A DNA stretch of 64,000 nucleotides from Candidula unifasciata (GCA_905116865.2 CAJHNH020005002.1:180385-244384); one strand, 5' to 3'. Shown: positions 22,180 to 33,320, counted from the stretch's first letter. The notes: generated by a model not told the origin, from the letters alone. Made by a program: numbers and translations.

Positions 22180-22555
22180 TGTCAGTTGAGGTGAGGAAGA
22201 TAATTCTCAAGAGCTATATAGTCCCAATTCTAATGTATGGAAGTAAATCATGGACAGTTAGCTAGTTAGGGAATAATTATATGAAAGCATCAGTGATATG
22301 ATTTTATAAATAAATAATGCAACCACCCTTGAAAACTGAAAAGAATAATAATGTCTTGAAAGAAATTAACTCATGAAGTGAATTGATTACCGCATCAGAA
22401 GGTCACAGTCTATATTATTTGATCATGTCATGGGAAGGATGAAACTAAATTACATTGAGACGATGGGAAGCGAACACAGAGAGAGTGAAGATGCTGGACA
22501 GTTGGTCATCATGGCATGGGAGATCATCTGTGTCAGAAATGGTAGAAAATACACA
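22180..22555 (+). mobile_element. LINE tail fragment, abutting an inverted family C copy
   Basis: The start encodes KIILKSYIVPILMYGSKSWT, the end of an RT domain and its thumb. Later TERVKMLDSWSSWHGR matches the tails at 100-215 (minus) and 36690-36720. It meets the 3' end of the family C fragment at 22556, so the two elements are tail to tail. Confidence 0.65.
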
Positions 22556-22930
22556 GTTTAGTTGAGTTGAGTCAAGAATTGACATCACAGCACTCGGAGC
22601 ATTCCCATGTGTGCTCTGTCCTTATCTTCAGCAGCCAGTGCAGAGTTCCAGTACTGATGGTACCGGTCAAAATCTGTTTATATGTCCGTCTTGCCTTTCC
22701 TCTAAGTGTAGTGAGCTGGCCAGACCCTCTGCTTACACCCAGGTGCCTCATTCTCTCCAGGCCATAATAATCTTGTTTCTCTATTAATTCCATTGCTTGT
22801 TCCCAAAGGGCCTTGACCATATCTGCCTTGTCATGTATCAATTCACCACCCAGTTGTGCAGATCCAGCCAATCTGTTTGCCTGTTCATTACCCATAATGA
22901 CACAAGACAGAATGCTAGTGATAGACATAA
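22556..22930 (-). mobile_element. Family C LINE, RNase H C-terminal fragment
   Basis: Open on the minus strand for 118 codons. It includes NEQANRLAGSAQLGGELIHD (after the last RNase H motif) and the family C-terminus TGTISTGTLHWLLK...WECSECCDVNS. Its 3' tail is GACTCAACTCAACTAAACTG. The catalytic part is missing. Confidence 0.75.
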
Positions 22931-23073
22931 CTACCTATGCTATATGACATGGAACGTAAGAAGATAAAGATTTTACGTAAATGGATTCAGATCCTACAGA
23001 TTTGCAAAATTTATGGTGTGCTTATCTTTAGCTACAATCAATTTGATTAAATTCTGCTTTCTGTTTGTTTCAG

Positions 23074-23278
23074 AACAAATTTAGTACAGAAAGCAAAGCT
23101 TTGCCAACAAAAATCTTTGAAGTGCGAGTTTACAATGGTCATCCTCAAGATTTCAAGAAAGCAGTCAATCTTATAAATGAATATTTGCATTTTCGAATTA
23201 AATACTCTAAGCTGTTTGGCTTCTGGACAACGGAGCTTGGGAGTTCTATTTTTCAGATGCTTCACATCTGGGAGTATG
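23074..23278 (+). CDS. NIPSNAP-family protein, exon 2 (first ferredoxin-like repeat)
   Basis: 68 codons plus one base after the acceptor TTCTGTTTGTTTCAG. It encodes KIFEVRVYNGHPQDFKKAVN, a helix-rich middle and KLFGFWTTELGSSIFQMLHI followed by WEY. The order 'K-x-x-E-R-Y', 'G-F-W-T-T-E-x-G' and 'H-I-W-E-Y' is the signature of the NIPSNAP domain. The last base completes the Asp of W-E-Y-D with exon 3. The role is inferred to be in mitochondria; no enzymatic residue can be assigned. Confidence 0.85.
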
Positions 23279-23284
23279 GTAAAT

Positions 23285-23485
23285 ACAGTCATAATCATCA
23301 TCATGTGCCCTGCCGATAAGTGTAGGCAGTCATGTTTTGCCACCTCCCATGATCACCAGAATCATGGATCAGATCAGTGCTGTTGTCTTGCCTCCAATGG
23401 ATACATTGGTCAAGCCATCTAGGCATTTATCTCTTTGTCTTCTTTTTGCTATTTTGCCATCGATTTTGCCAGTTATAACCAAGAA
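23285..23485 (-). mobile_element. LINE tail fragment with (GAT)n end
   Basis: The minus strand reads ITGKIDGKIAKRRQRDKCLD and then a D-G-L-N-x-L-like stretch. It is related to the plus-strand copy at 39840-40130. The 3' end is ATGATGATGATTATGAC next to the exon 2 donor of the NIPSNAP gene. Confidence 0.6.
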
Positions 23486-23539
23486 AGCTTAGATTTGTAT
23501 GCTGAGAGACTTCACACATAGCATACTCAAAAAAGCAGT

Positions 23540-24318
23540 TAAAACATACCTAACCAAAACATGCCGGATCACCTTCAGGAAGAAAGGAGTAAACCCCCAG
23601 CTGTGACCACCAAGACCTAGAATAGAGACATAGTCCCTTGGTGGAACGACCGTTGCACAGAAGCTCAGGAAAACTGGAAAAACACTGGAAAAGTTTGATG
23701 CACATAAGAAGAACCAAAGAAATGAAGCCAATCGAATAGTCAAGGAGGCTAAGGAAGCACACTGGAAATTTTTTCTTAAAAAACTGACACCAAACACTTC
23801 AGCAAACTAGATCAAATAAAGGCTATTAAAGGAGATAAGATATAGGATTGCCATAATAAAAATACCCACATTAGCAATAACTGATCAAGAGAAAGCAAAT
23901 GTTTTTGGAAGGTACTTCTGTGAAGTTAGCTCTAATGAGAGATTGGGTGAGGAAGAGAGAGAGGAGGGAGAAGAATTTACAGGTTAAATGGCAAATTACA
24001 ACATTTAAATATAGTAGAAATACACAGACATGGATATAAAAGTTGGAGACGTTAGAAGTGCTATAAGCGGAAAATCAGCAGGAGCGGACATTCTTAATTG
24101 CACAATAATTAAAATGTTACCAGGAAAAACCTTGAAGCAAATTAACAAATTTATTCAATTAGATTTGGAGTAAAGGGAAAATTCCCAGGCAACGGAAACA
24201 AGCCACAATTATTCCCATAAGAAAAAAAAAAGGAACCTCAAAAAGTAGACCTGTACAGACCCATTTCATTAACATCCCATCTAGGACAAATCTTAGAAAC
24301 TATCATAAACAAATTAAA
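23540..24318 (+). mobile_element. LINE reverse-transcriptase N-terminal relic
   Basis: Broken plus-strand frames carry a pre-RT region (VPWWNDRC-like), then VGDVRSAISGKSAGADIL, IWSKGKIPRQRKQATIIPI and DLYRPISLTSHLGQILET, which are the fingers and motif 0/1 of Jockey/I-group RTs. Many stops. It is joined on the right to a SINE fragment. Confidence 0.7.
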
Positions 24319-24455
24319 GCCGGGTGAACCTGCGAGCCAAGGTCATATATAAAAAAAAAAAGTTAGGCTCCACCAGGACCTGAATTCATGACCTTTGGAT
24401 CACGCAAGCGAGCTTCCAGCTGCCACACTGCAACTGCTTCCAAGCCACAAAGTGG
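24318..24455 (-). mobile_element. SINE family 1, head half only
   Basis: Contains GAGCCAAGGTCATATATAAA and the degraded tRNA-like part around TGACCTTTGGATCACGCAAG, matching the right half of 57373-57645. Confidence 0.55.
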
Positions 24456-24552
24456 CTTAGCATAAATCATTATTATTCAAATTTTCGTTTTAAAATAAAT
24501 TTTGGATTGCAAAGTTAAATTCTGCTTAATTAATCGGTTTATCAAGTTTAAA

Positions 24553-24605
24553 GATGAGAGGATTGACTTCATTGCACTAGGGTTTATCCCAGGTGTCCTC
24601 TGTTT
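24553..24605 (-). mobile_element. SINE family 2, tail fragment
   Basis: GAGGATTGACTTCATTGCAC and GGTTTATCCCA match the left end of the fuller copy at 41445-41656. Confidence 0.5.
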
Positions 24606-25209
24606 ATCATTAATGTGTTATGGATTACTCTGTTAGAAAATGTTGTCTTGGTAACACAGTGGTTAGTGCTCACTTAACAACATAATGTACGGTTGTCAGT
24701 AATTACAATATGCTTGCCCTCTGTTGCTTTGCTTTGACTTTGGCTCTGTAAGACAAATTTAAAAAAAAATCAATTATTTTTAATTGACTGAAAAAAACAA
24801 TGGACATTTATTTCTTGAATAGTATGTGCAATTAATTGCTTAAATAGGACATGCAATTTATATTTTGAATATGACATGTCCAGTCCCGGCCATTAATGGA
24901 GGAGGCTGATATCTATAGTAATGGACCTCGGCTGCTCGAAATACTGAAGAGGAGGAATCTTGTTTAGCTTATCTTGCCAAACAAAAATTGAAAATTATCA
25001 TGTTAAACCAGCGTCCCCAAATATGGAGCCTTAGGTTATAATTGTGACTAGGTTATGTGCGCCATATAAAATGGCTAAGCACTGCTCGCCACCAAGTAGC
25101 CCTGAAAAGGACACTTGCAGTGTTGATGCGATTAAGGGAGACAGACCCAAATACTGTCCCATGATGTCATCTACCCGGCCAGCCTATAGGTGACCTGATC
25201 ACTGGTAAA
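24606..25209. other. No gene seen
   Basis: AT-rich part with several CAATTTAT/GACATG-type near-repeats (24760-24890), then non-repetitive sequence without a recognisable frame. Confidence 0.4.
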
Positions 25210-27195
25210 GAAAATTGAGTCCCACACTGGGATGGGATCTTATATGAATTTAAAATCTGAAGAGTTGGTAAATTTTACCCCACCAGGACATCACACACCC
25301 GGTGACACAAAGTGCCACCATGCGGATGAGGATCACCCATGGAGTGGTCCCAGAAACTGTGTTCAACCCTTAGGCTATATTCATCATCATCAGTTCTCGT
25401 TATGCCTAGTGGCACATGAGGCTTCAGAGAGGACTTTCCATGCTTTCCTGTCCTGTGCAATCTTCAGTGCAGTTTTCCATGTCAAAGATGCCGCACTCAG
25501 GTCACTTTCCATCGTTCGTCTCCATGTTGTTCTCTTTCCCTCTGGTGTCCATGTGAGAGCTGTTTTGGCAGGTATATCAGAAGTCATTCTCATAACGTGG
25601 CCAAGCCATTTCCATCTTCTCTTGGTAATCATACTGTCTAAAGTTTCTTGGTTTGTGGTTTGAAGTAGTTTAGTGTTTGAGATTGTATCTGGCCAGAAAA
25701 TTTTGATAATTCTACGTAGACATGTGTGGTGGAAGGTGGATAGCTTGTGTGCATCCTTTTTGGTCATTCTCCAGCATTCCGCTCCATAAAGAAGAACTGG
25801 CAAAATGATGCTCTTGTAGAGTCGGAGTTTCGTTCCTCTGCAGTAATTGTTGGATTTCCGGATTTGCCTCATCCTTCCAAAAGCAGCTCTAGCTTTGTTC
25901 AGACGTGACTGTATGTCTTCCTCTGTCCCTCCCAGTAGGGACACCACACTGCCAAGATATGTGAAATGTTCTACAGTTTCAAGTGATTGGTTACTTATGG
26001 TCACTGGTTGTTGGTTCGGACTGTTTGTCATGATCTTAGTTTTCTTTGTATTTATTCTCAGTCCCACCATTTCTGCTGTGCAGTTTAGTCTGTTACTTTT
26101 CTCTTGTATATGTTCATGTTTATGTGATAGGAGTGCTATATCATCTGCAAAATCAAGGTCCTCAAGCATGGTGAATGGAGTCCATCGTATGCCTCTTAAT
26201 GTCCTGTCTACTGTGTTCTTTAGTATCCAATCAATCACAAGGTTGAAGAGGAGAGATGACATAACACATCCCTGTCTTACACCCGTCTTTACTGGGAAAG
26301 ATGTATTGTAATTTTTTATACTGCAGGAAAAGTCTTTATAGAAGAGAGCAATTATGGTGACTATTTTTTCTGGAATTCCTTAGTGTCGTAAAATTTTCCA
26401 CAGACCGTCTCTATGGACGCTGTCAAAAGCTTTCTCAAAGTCCACAAAATTAATATATATACTTCTCTGCCATTTGTTGCATTGTTCTAAAATGTTACGT
26501 ATGGCGAAGATGTGCTCAGTTGTTCCTCTGCCCTTTCTGAATCCTGCTTGTTCCACTCGTAGGCATTTATCTACTCCTTTTTCAAGCCGCATTTTGATGA
26601 TTTTACAAAAATTTTGCTTGGTACTGAGAGTAGAGAAGGCTAGATTGCAGCATTAAAAAAATGAAAAATTGCATCCAACAAGGGGGATGACAGAGAATTA
26701 CCTGAAGAAGAGGGGAATATCTCTCCTCTTATATCTATTATCTTTTACCCCACCAGGACATCACACAAGCGATAAACACCCGATGACACAAAGTGCCACC
26801 CGTGGAGAGGTCCCGGAAACTGTGTTCAGTCGTCAGACCATATTTATGGCCGTGTTATGTTGCGGCCCCTGGCAAGAGCCAGAGAAAACTTCAAATAATG
26901 AAAAATTGCGTCCCACAAAGGGATGACATGAAAATTCACACAATAGAGGGTAATGACTGACTGACTTTCTACCCCACCAGGACATCACACAAGCGATAAA
27001 CACCCGATGACACAAAGTGCCACCATGTGGATGAGGATCACCGTGGAAAGGTCCCAGAAACCGCATTCAGCCATTAGGCCATATTTATGGCCTGGCTATA
27101 TTGCGGCCCCTGGCAAGAGCCAGGATGGGGCTTCAAATAACGAAAAATGTCATCCTAAAAAGGACGGTGAATGATTTTAGTAACAGAGGGGAATA
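25210..27195 (+). repeat. R220 tandem array, interrupted by an RTE LINE
   Basis: About four copies of a unit near 220 bp that starts at TTTTACCCCACCAGGACATC and ends near GCGTCCCACAAAGGGATGAC: an end fragment at 25210-25262, one copy split into 25262-25387 and 26650-26735, then copies at 26740-26955 and 26958-27195. The split copy holds the RTE element. Confidence 0.8.
25388..26656 (-). mobile_element. RTE-type LINE, 5'-truncated, one nonsense codon
   Basis: On the minus strand a single frame runs from about 26656 to 25390 with one stop, TAA at 26382-26380, after LWKILRH; homologous elements commonly have Tyr at this position. RT motifs in order are EQAGFRKGRGTTEHI, INFVDFEKAFDSVHRDGLW (motif A), GVRQGCVMSSLLFN (motif B), LDFADDIALLSH (motif C, catalytic DD intact), then YLGSVV, LLYGAECWRM, WKWLGHVMRM and the RTE-like C-terminus TWRRTMESDL. 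The 3' end carries a GATGATGATGAA tail. Endonuclease and the N-terminal RT are lost. It sits in intron 2 of the NIPSNAP gene. Confidence 0.85.
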
Positions 27196-27350
27196 TGACA
27201 TGTAATTTATTTGCTTCAATTGTGCATTCAAGTTGTCTGAACATGACGTTAAATTTATTGTTTAAATAGAAAATTAAATTTATTGCTTGATTAGGACATG
27301 TAGTTTATTGCTTCAGTAGGACATCTAATTTTTGCTTGCATTTATTCCAG

Positions 27351-27518
27351 ACAGTTTAAATCACAGACTTCAGGCTCGTAAAAATTTGCTGCAAGATAAA
27401 GTTTGGCAGACAGAATTTTTGCCTCAGCTACTGCCCTTCATGCAGACAATGGATAATTTTCTTGTGGCACCCATATCTGGATCTACAGTTAATGTTGATT
27501 TCAAGAATGATCTGTCAG
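27351..27518 (+). CDS. NIPSNAP-family protein, exon 3
   Basis: 168 bp between the acceptor TTTATTCCAG and the donor GTCAGT, phase 1 in and out. Completes the family hallmark W-E-Y-D-S-L-N-H-R, then LQARKNLLQDKVWQTEFLPQ and LLPFMQTMDNFLVAPIS, the conserved helix and linker between the two ferredoxin-like repeats. Confidence 0.85.
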
Positions 27519-28076
27519 GTCAGTGGACTGTGTTCTCTTCATGTATTTTCTAGTTGTCCACCACATGGTTCTTTTAGTAAAAAGAGAGGAGATTATTGCC
27601 AGATATAATCTTACAGCTGTACTAGATTATCATGGAAAACAGAGAAGATTATTGCCAGAAAGGGTTTAGACACCATATTTGTACTAGATTCAGTTGTTGT
27701 GAGGGATTGGTGGATTTCCTTGATGTGGTGGAATGGATCCTGTCCTTCACTGAAGGATACAGAGCAACAACAGCAGCAGAAGAAGAGTATGTCAGCAGTC
27801 ATCGTCAATCAGCAGGTCCTTACAGAACATTGCTTTCTTCATGGCAAGCTTGAAAGTCTCGCTTTCTGTAGCTAATTTTTCAGCCCTATGTGCTTTCAAT
27901 GCTTATTCAATGTCTTGTATTCACCTTTGCAGAGGTCGGCCTCTGTCTTGTTTTCTGGAAACTGCACCACAACAGCAATAGTTTACTATAAATTGATTCA
28001 TGTCTACTGTGACTATGTCTTGCTGCAGTCTCTTCTTGTACTAATTACGTGGATGTGTGCTTTTCATCTTTCCCAG
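27519..28076. other. Intron 3 of the NIPSNAP gene; nothing recognised
   Basis: Shortest intron of the gene. A short near-repeat (GAGAGGAGATTATTGCCAGA / AGAGAAGATTATTGCCAGAA) lies at 27583 and 27642. Fragments resembling LINE tails (27840-27960) are too weak to call. Confidence 0.4.
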
Positions 28077-28196
28077 CTGTGTACGAACTCCAGACTTTGA
28101 AAAGAAATGGCAAACATTCCGTGCCTGCAAAAAGTTCTGGAAATGGAGACATTCTAGTGGGAACGTTTAGAGGTGTCTTTGGCTCTACGGATACAG
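28077..28196 (+). CDS. NIPSNAP-family protein, exon 4 (second repeat begins)
   Basis: 120 bp after the acceptor CATCTTTCCCAG; the donor GTTTGT is weak but in the right phase. It encodes VYELQTLKRNGKHSVPAKSS and DILVGTFRGVFGSTDT. The V-Y-E-L-x-T start and L-V-G-x-F near the end match the second NIPSNAP repeat, but the helix between them is shorter than in vertebrate relatives. Confidence 0.8.
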
Positions 28197-28454
28197 GTTT
28201 GTTTTTTCTTGTTTTAGTCCACCTTACACATATAATCCAGCACACTAATGTCCTTTTACATGTCATACTTTGTCACTCATCATTATTCAAAGCAATGGGT
28301 AAACCATGTTCACCACGGTAAACAAATGCAAGATAAAAAGCATGTTTGTGTCTTCTCTGTTCACACTCATTATATTTATCTTCTTGTCATTCATGGAAAT
28401 ACGAACAGTAATTGTCTGTTGCTATTATCTGTCTTCTGCCAGATACTGCATGTC

Positions 28455-28760
28455 TAAGTTTCGATTTGAGTTTTGCCTCCGACAGAAAAAATCCATGACC
28501 TTCCTGAGGATCTGAATCTGGGTCTCTCACATGAGAGCCCACTGTTGTTAACTCTCTAACCAGCTGCTCCATCCTGTAAATGTTTAATAAATTCATCCGT
28601 TGATTGTCTTCTATGGTATTCTGCCAACCCAATGAGAAGCAGCTGGCCAAATGTTTAAGAATGCTGTGCTCTTATGTAAGAGACCCAGGTTTGAATCTTC
28701 GGTAAGGTCATGAATTCTTTCTTCTATCAGGGGTAAAAATAAAACCTAACCTGCACAGTC
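28455..28760. mobile_element. Two tRNA-like SINE heads in inverted arrangement
   Basis: On the minus strand at 28590-28455: GGAGCAGCTGGTTAGAGAG (A-box-like), then GTGAGAGACCCAGATTCAGA (B-box-like). On the plus strand at 28625-28760: GAGAAGCAGCTGGCCAAATG, then GTAAGAGACCCAGGTTTGAA. They face away from a spacer of about 35 bp. Both are decayed and neither folds into a complete tRNA. Confidence 0.6.
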
Positions 28761-29233
28761 TGTGGCAACAGCACTAGCCATGCGGCCTTAAATCCTCAGG
28801 CTAAAAGACCCCTCCATCGACACCCCATACACAGCAAATACAGGTAGTAAGTGGTAGTTTCTTGGCTGTTTCTAATATTGTCAGTCAACATGGTGTATGT
28901 AGGTTAGTAATTCAACACTAGTAGAGTTCATTCCTCTCCTGGTGGCCATTACTCAGTAGTGTAACATCACAGATGCAGCTACCAATCTGCACCACGGAGA
29001 AGCATGGAAGGCTTGTGTAATCATGGGACAGAATTGTGTTTCTATCTTTCTCTTTTCACCCTCCAAGAAGAGCCAGCTGCCCCCAACAAGGCTGTAAGGC
29101 CAGGCACAACATCTTGCAGACCTTAGAAACTCCTGAATACAGAAGTTGGCTTAATGGACAGGCCTCAAACATCAAATCCATTGCATCGAACTAACAGAGG
29201 TGAAGGTAGCTAGCTGATTAGAAAAACACCAGA
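28761..29233 (+). other. Possible 5' part of the family C LINE
   Basis: No clean frame. It precedes the endonuclease region, and 29090-29210 may be the end of a first ORF or 5' UTR. I see no zinc knuckle or other ORF1 feature. Confidence 0.3.
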
Positions 29234-29990
29234 GTGAGGAGGAGACGACGAGGAAATGAGGAGAGAAGAAATAGGAGGAGGGCGGGTGCTAGGAGAACAA
29301 GGCGAAAAGCGGAGAGATTGAGCTTTAATCATGAAAGAGTAGGATACTTCAATTGTCGGAGTGCTAGGCAGAGAGGTTCTGTACTGGAGAGGTTGATTTT
29401 TGATTTTGATGTCATCATGCTGCAGGAGCTAAATACAGACAGATATCATTGCCCGGGGTACGTCAGTTATATAAACCCTGTTGGACAGGAGAGACATGGA
29501 CAAGGTCTAGTGGTAAAGGAGGGAGTGAAGCATGTGGTGCCTGACTTGAGCCAGTGGAACCACAGTGGACGAGAGGTTCAAGGGATACAGGTGGAAATTG
29601 GTGGCTTAAGTTGGAACCTCATAAATATATATGCCACGGTAGACTGTTTTGTCAGAAGTGAACAATGGAGCTGGCTCAAGGAATTGGACGAGTTACCAGG
29701 TGATAGGTTACTCATATGTGGGAATTTCAACGTGAGGAACAGAGAATGGGACAGCAGTGGAGAAAACTGACAGGGAATTGCTCTTGCAGAGGCCATGGTT
29801 GACTCCGATATGGTCTGCATCAATGATGGGAGGCCGACTAGAATGGCAATGAGGTCTGGAGATGCAGACACAGCCATTGACTTGACATTTGTCTCTCAGT
29901 CGTCGGTTTAAAATGTTAAATGGACTGTCCTGAATGACCATGGGAGTGATCACCTACCATGTTCAGTCTTGATTTCTAAACTCAGTAAGG
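29234..29990 (+). pseudogene. Family C endonuclease domain
   Basis: An arginine-rich leader is followed by VGYFNCRSARQRGSVLERLI (N of the first motif), DVIMLQELNTDRY (catalytic Glu), NLINIYA and LLICGNFNVRNREWD. The last corresponds to the G-D-F-N motif, but Asp is Asn here. A TGA at 29768-29770 ends the frame after SSGEN; the frame resumes as QGIALAEAM... and keeps the final S-D-H motif (LNDHGSDHLP) near 29935. A further TAA lies near 29909. The domain would nick target DNA in a working element; this copy is dead. Confidence 0.78.
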
Positions 29991-30374
29991 TTAAGGTTGG
30001 GAGAATACGCAAGACCTTCCAGTATAAGTGGACCAACAACCTACTTGGACGCCTCAGACGGGGAGCATGCAACTAAACTGCCAGAACTAATTTTCTACAG
30101 CCCCCATGGTGTACTCCAGAAGTAGAACAGGCATGGAAGGCAAAGAGAGCCGCAGTGAAGCAGCTAAAAAAAGTACGACAGACACCCTCAAGCTCACGAG
30201 AGGAAGTGGAGATGGCGGAGAATGTGAAAAAAAGATAAGGTAGAGGTTTTCAAGCGCTGTGCTGCAGAGGCGAAAAGAGCAAAGTGGGAAACTTTTGTGA
30301 ATGACATGGGAGGCGATAAAACATTGGGGAAATTCTGGAAACTGCAAAGGCAGATGCAAAGATAAGATCGGCCT

Positions 30375-31886
30375 ATGATAGTTGGAACAATTTGTAGAGA
30401 CAATGGTGTACGTGTGACAACAGACAAGGAGAAAGGGGAGGTTTTTCTCCATAGGTTTATAGCTCAGACAGATCATAATGATGTAGACATCAGGGATGCA
30501 GTTAGAAAGGAGTTAGCTGGCACCTTGAAGAATAAGCATTATGAAGACATGATACAAGTGGAAGATATCAAACAAATTTTGAAAAAAGCAAAAGACACTG
30601 CACCAGGGCCTGATGGTGTCAGGTATGGTCACATGAAGGCTTTGAGCGATGTAGACCTGGCGGAGATGGCCGACTGTTTTAACCAGAGTATTAAGACAGC
30701 ATCAGTACCGCAAGACTGGGTGCACAGCTATCTAATCCCACTACCAATACCTTTTAAAGATCATTCTAAGCTTAGATGCTTTAGAATCATCACCTTACAA
30801 AACACATTTGGGAAGGTCTTGAAGAAGATAGTTGCCGTAAAGTTACAAGAATTTTTGGAAAAGGGGAAGCTTCTCCCAAGAGGTCTGGGAAGTTACAGGC
30901 CAGGAAAGGACACTTAGGCAAATGCGGCCACTTTTGCTTTTGACGTCTATGAAGGGTTCCAGAACAGACAGGAAACTATGGCGGTAGGACTGGATCTCGA
31001 GGATGCTTATAACAGAGTAAGATATGACATCTTAATGACTGCACTGAGGGAGAAGGAGGTCAATCCATGGCTGGTGAATTGGGTTGCAGCTGTCCTGTAT
31101 TCACGTCGAGTTGCTCTCCGACTGTGCTCATGGACCTCTGAACCATGCACTTTGGCCCCAGGACTGCCACAGGGATCCGCCATCTCGCCTGTGCTCTTCA
31201 ACGTGTATACGAGCAAGATTGCAAGCCTAGAAGCACCAGGAGTTGGAAGGATTCTGACTTTTGCGGATTATATACTTGCATATAGGCAGGGGGAAGAGAG
31301 GGAACAAACAGCCCGGGAGCTACAAGCGACAGTAGACAAAGTGACTGAGTGGTGTACAGAAAAAAAGGCTGTCGTCCACCCAGAAAAGGCGTCTGTTTTG
31401 TGGTGTTCTCTGGACAACAGAATCGTTAAAACTAATGTCCCAAGTCTCACGATAGATGGTAGAGACGTCAACAGAGAGAGCAAACTGAAGTATCTGGGAA
31501 TTACATTTGACAGGAGCCTGTCATTTAAGGACCATGTGGAGAGTGTTGTGACGAGATGCCAAAAAGGACTTAGTGCACTTGAGACTATGGCTGCAATTGA
31601 CATAGAGCAGAGAATGCTTTTTCACACTATATCAGCACCTGATCCTGTCAGTGATGGATTATGGCCTGGGACTGCTTACCGTCTCAAAGAGTCAGATGGA
31701 CAAACTAGAGCGCATACAGAACGTGGCTATGCGGGTCATTCTGGGTTGCATCAGAGACACCCCAGGGGTGTGTATGCGATGTTGCCGACGGTTGCAGGTA
31801 GGCACAAGGTGATGCAGGCAAAGTCATATCTCAGGGTAGCTGCAGACACAGACCACCCTCTGCATGAAGCTCTGGGTGCAGTTTAG
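30375..31886 (+). pseudogene. Family C reverse transcriptase
   Basis: RT motifs: KDTAPGPDGVRYGHMKAL, SVPQDWVHSYLIPLP, FRIITLQNTFGKVLKK, then a TAG at 30915-30917 where the family has Trp, then AVGLDLEDAYNRVRYDIL (motif A, Asp intact), LAPGLPQGSAISPVLFN (motif B) and TFADYILAY (motif C). In motif C the second catalytic Asp is Tyr (TAT at 31269-31271). YLGITFDRSLSFKDHV follows. Two frameshifts, near 31640 and 31785, are revealed by comparison with the second copy at 63056-64000. Confidence 0.85.
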
Positions 31887-31916
31887 GGTCAGCGGCTGAA
31901 AAGAGGGAGGTCATGG

Positions 31917-32772
31917 ATGGCTCAGGCAGAAGACACAATCAGACAGGTTTGCATCCTTGAGAACATTAGGCGAGGAGAGGAGTGGGTCAAAGTGCCACCT
32001 GAGCAGTCAGACTTGTGTAGAGTCATAATCACGCTGAGCCGGGAATGCAGAGACTGGCTAGCAGGTGCCACGGAGGTGGAAATTCAGCAATTAATTCAAG
32101 ATAATGCTCGCTCAGAGGATTTGATCATTTACACAGACGGTTCAGTGTCAAGAGGCAAAAAGAAGTGCTAGGGGCTTTTTAGCAAAAGTTAATGGTCGAC
32201 GTTTGGTGCAGGAGAGCCTAGCATATGATACCACAACATCCAGCTTAAGAATGGAGGTGGAGGGGGTCACTGCAGCTTTCCGCTGGCTAGAGAACACGAC
32301 ACACACACACATCATGATTGTAACTGATTCAGAAAGCATGCTGAGGAAGATCAGAACAGGTATGCTTCATGCAGAGTGGCATGCTTCGCTGCGGAATACA
32401 CGAGTGAGGAGTATTGTCTGGATTTTTTCACCGGGTCACGCCGGTGTTTTGGGAAATGAACAGGCGGACAGATTGGCTGGCTCTGCACAACTTGGTGGAA
32501 TACTGCTACATGATAGGGCAGACGTGGTTAGTGCCTTGTGGGAGAGCGTGTACAATGCAGAGAAGCAGATGGATCACCACAGTTTGGTGAGATTGATGCA
32601 GTTGGGGGTGACGAGAGGTTCTGGCAGAAGCTCAAGGCTCAGAGGAAAGGCAAGACGGACGTTTAATCAGAAAGCTACTGGCACCATTAGTATCGGAACT
32701 CTTCACTGGCTGCTGAAGATGGGGACGGAGCGCTTATGGGAATGCCCCGAGTGCTGTGATGTCGGTTCTTGA
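31917..32772 (+). pseudogene. Family C RNase H domain and C-terminus
   Basis: After a linker (EWVKVPPEQSDLCRVIITL) come the four RNase H acidic sites: LIIYTDGSVSRG, EVEGVTAAFRWLE, MIVTDSESMLRK and SPGHAGVLGNEQADRLAGSA. A TAG at 32169-32171 replaces a Trp that is intact in the second copy. The C-terminus is TGTISIGTLHWLLKMG and a WECPECC cysteine cluster, which recurs in every family C fragment. Confidence 0.85.
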
Positions 32773-32800
32773 ATCAAATCAAATCAAATCAAATCAAATC

Positions 32801-33100
32801 ATTATCTGTCTTTGTGTATTTTCCTCCTAGATATTTCAAAGTGCTCTTCCTGCCAACTCATTGGATTTTTATCATTCTACAAATAAACCTCAATCTCTAG
32901 AGCTTTTTAAAATATTAACTTTGACATTTAAGAGACTTCATTCAAAGGGATTGTGTTACATTTTAACACCTTTTTTGTGAGTCACATGGACAAGGATTTG
33001 TTAAAAAGAATATTCTTCGTTGTTTTTGTTTTTGTTTTTTTTCAATCTCTGTTATTCGTCAAGTCAAATAATTCCCTTTACACATCGCTGTTGATTTCTA
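32801..33100. other. No gene seen
   Basis: AT-rich, T-rich stretch near 33015-33040. Nothing recognised. Confidence 0.4.
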
Positions 33101-33320
33101 AGCAAGGGATCAATATTTTAATGGGCAATGGGCTGGAGTTAAATAATCCCCCTTTACACATCATTGTAAGAGATCAAATTGCAAAAGAAGAAAAAAGAAG
33201 ACTAGTACTGAAACCTGTCATACAGTTCATTAAAGAGCAACAGATGAGATATTTTGGCCATCTGCTGAAAATGCCTTGGTACCACCTGCCACAGAGCCAT
33301 GCTGAAGAAATATGAGGAAC
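33100..33320 (+). mobile_element. LINE tail fragment
   Basis: The frame includes VIQFIKEQQMRYFGHLLKMP, the x-x-R-Y-F-G-H-x-x-K-M motif downstream of LINE RT domains, then a stop. Short and isolated. Confidence 0.6.

Larger units (their letters stand above)
29234..32800 (+). mobile_element. Family C LINE: endonuclease, RT and RNase H, inactivated
   Basis: Best copy of the main LINE in the window: an apurinic-type endonuclease domain, a reverse transcriptase, a C-terminal RNase H domain and a short-repeat 3' tail (AATCAAATC)n at 32770-32800. The domain order and RNase H place it in the I/Jockey group of non-LTR elements; the exact clade is not resolved. It carries several stops, frameshifts and lost catalytic residues. 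It is inserted in intron 4 of the NIPSNAP gene in the same orientation. At least nine partial copies lie elsewhere in the window. Confidence 0.85.

Noticed and set aside
29578..30476. Minus-strand frames over the LINE endonuclease and RT region
   Set aside because: Shadows of the plus-strand LINE, without motifs.
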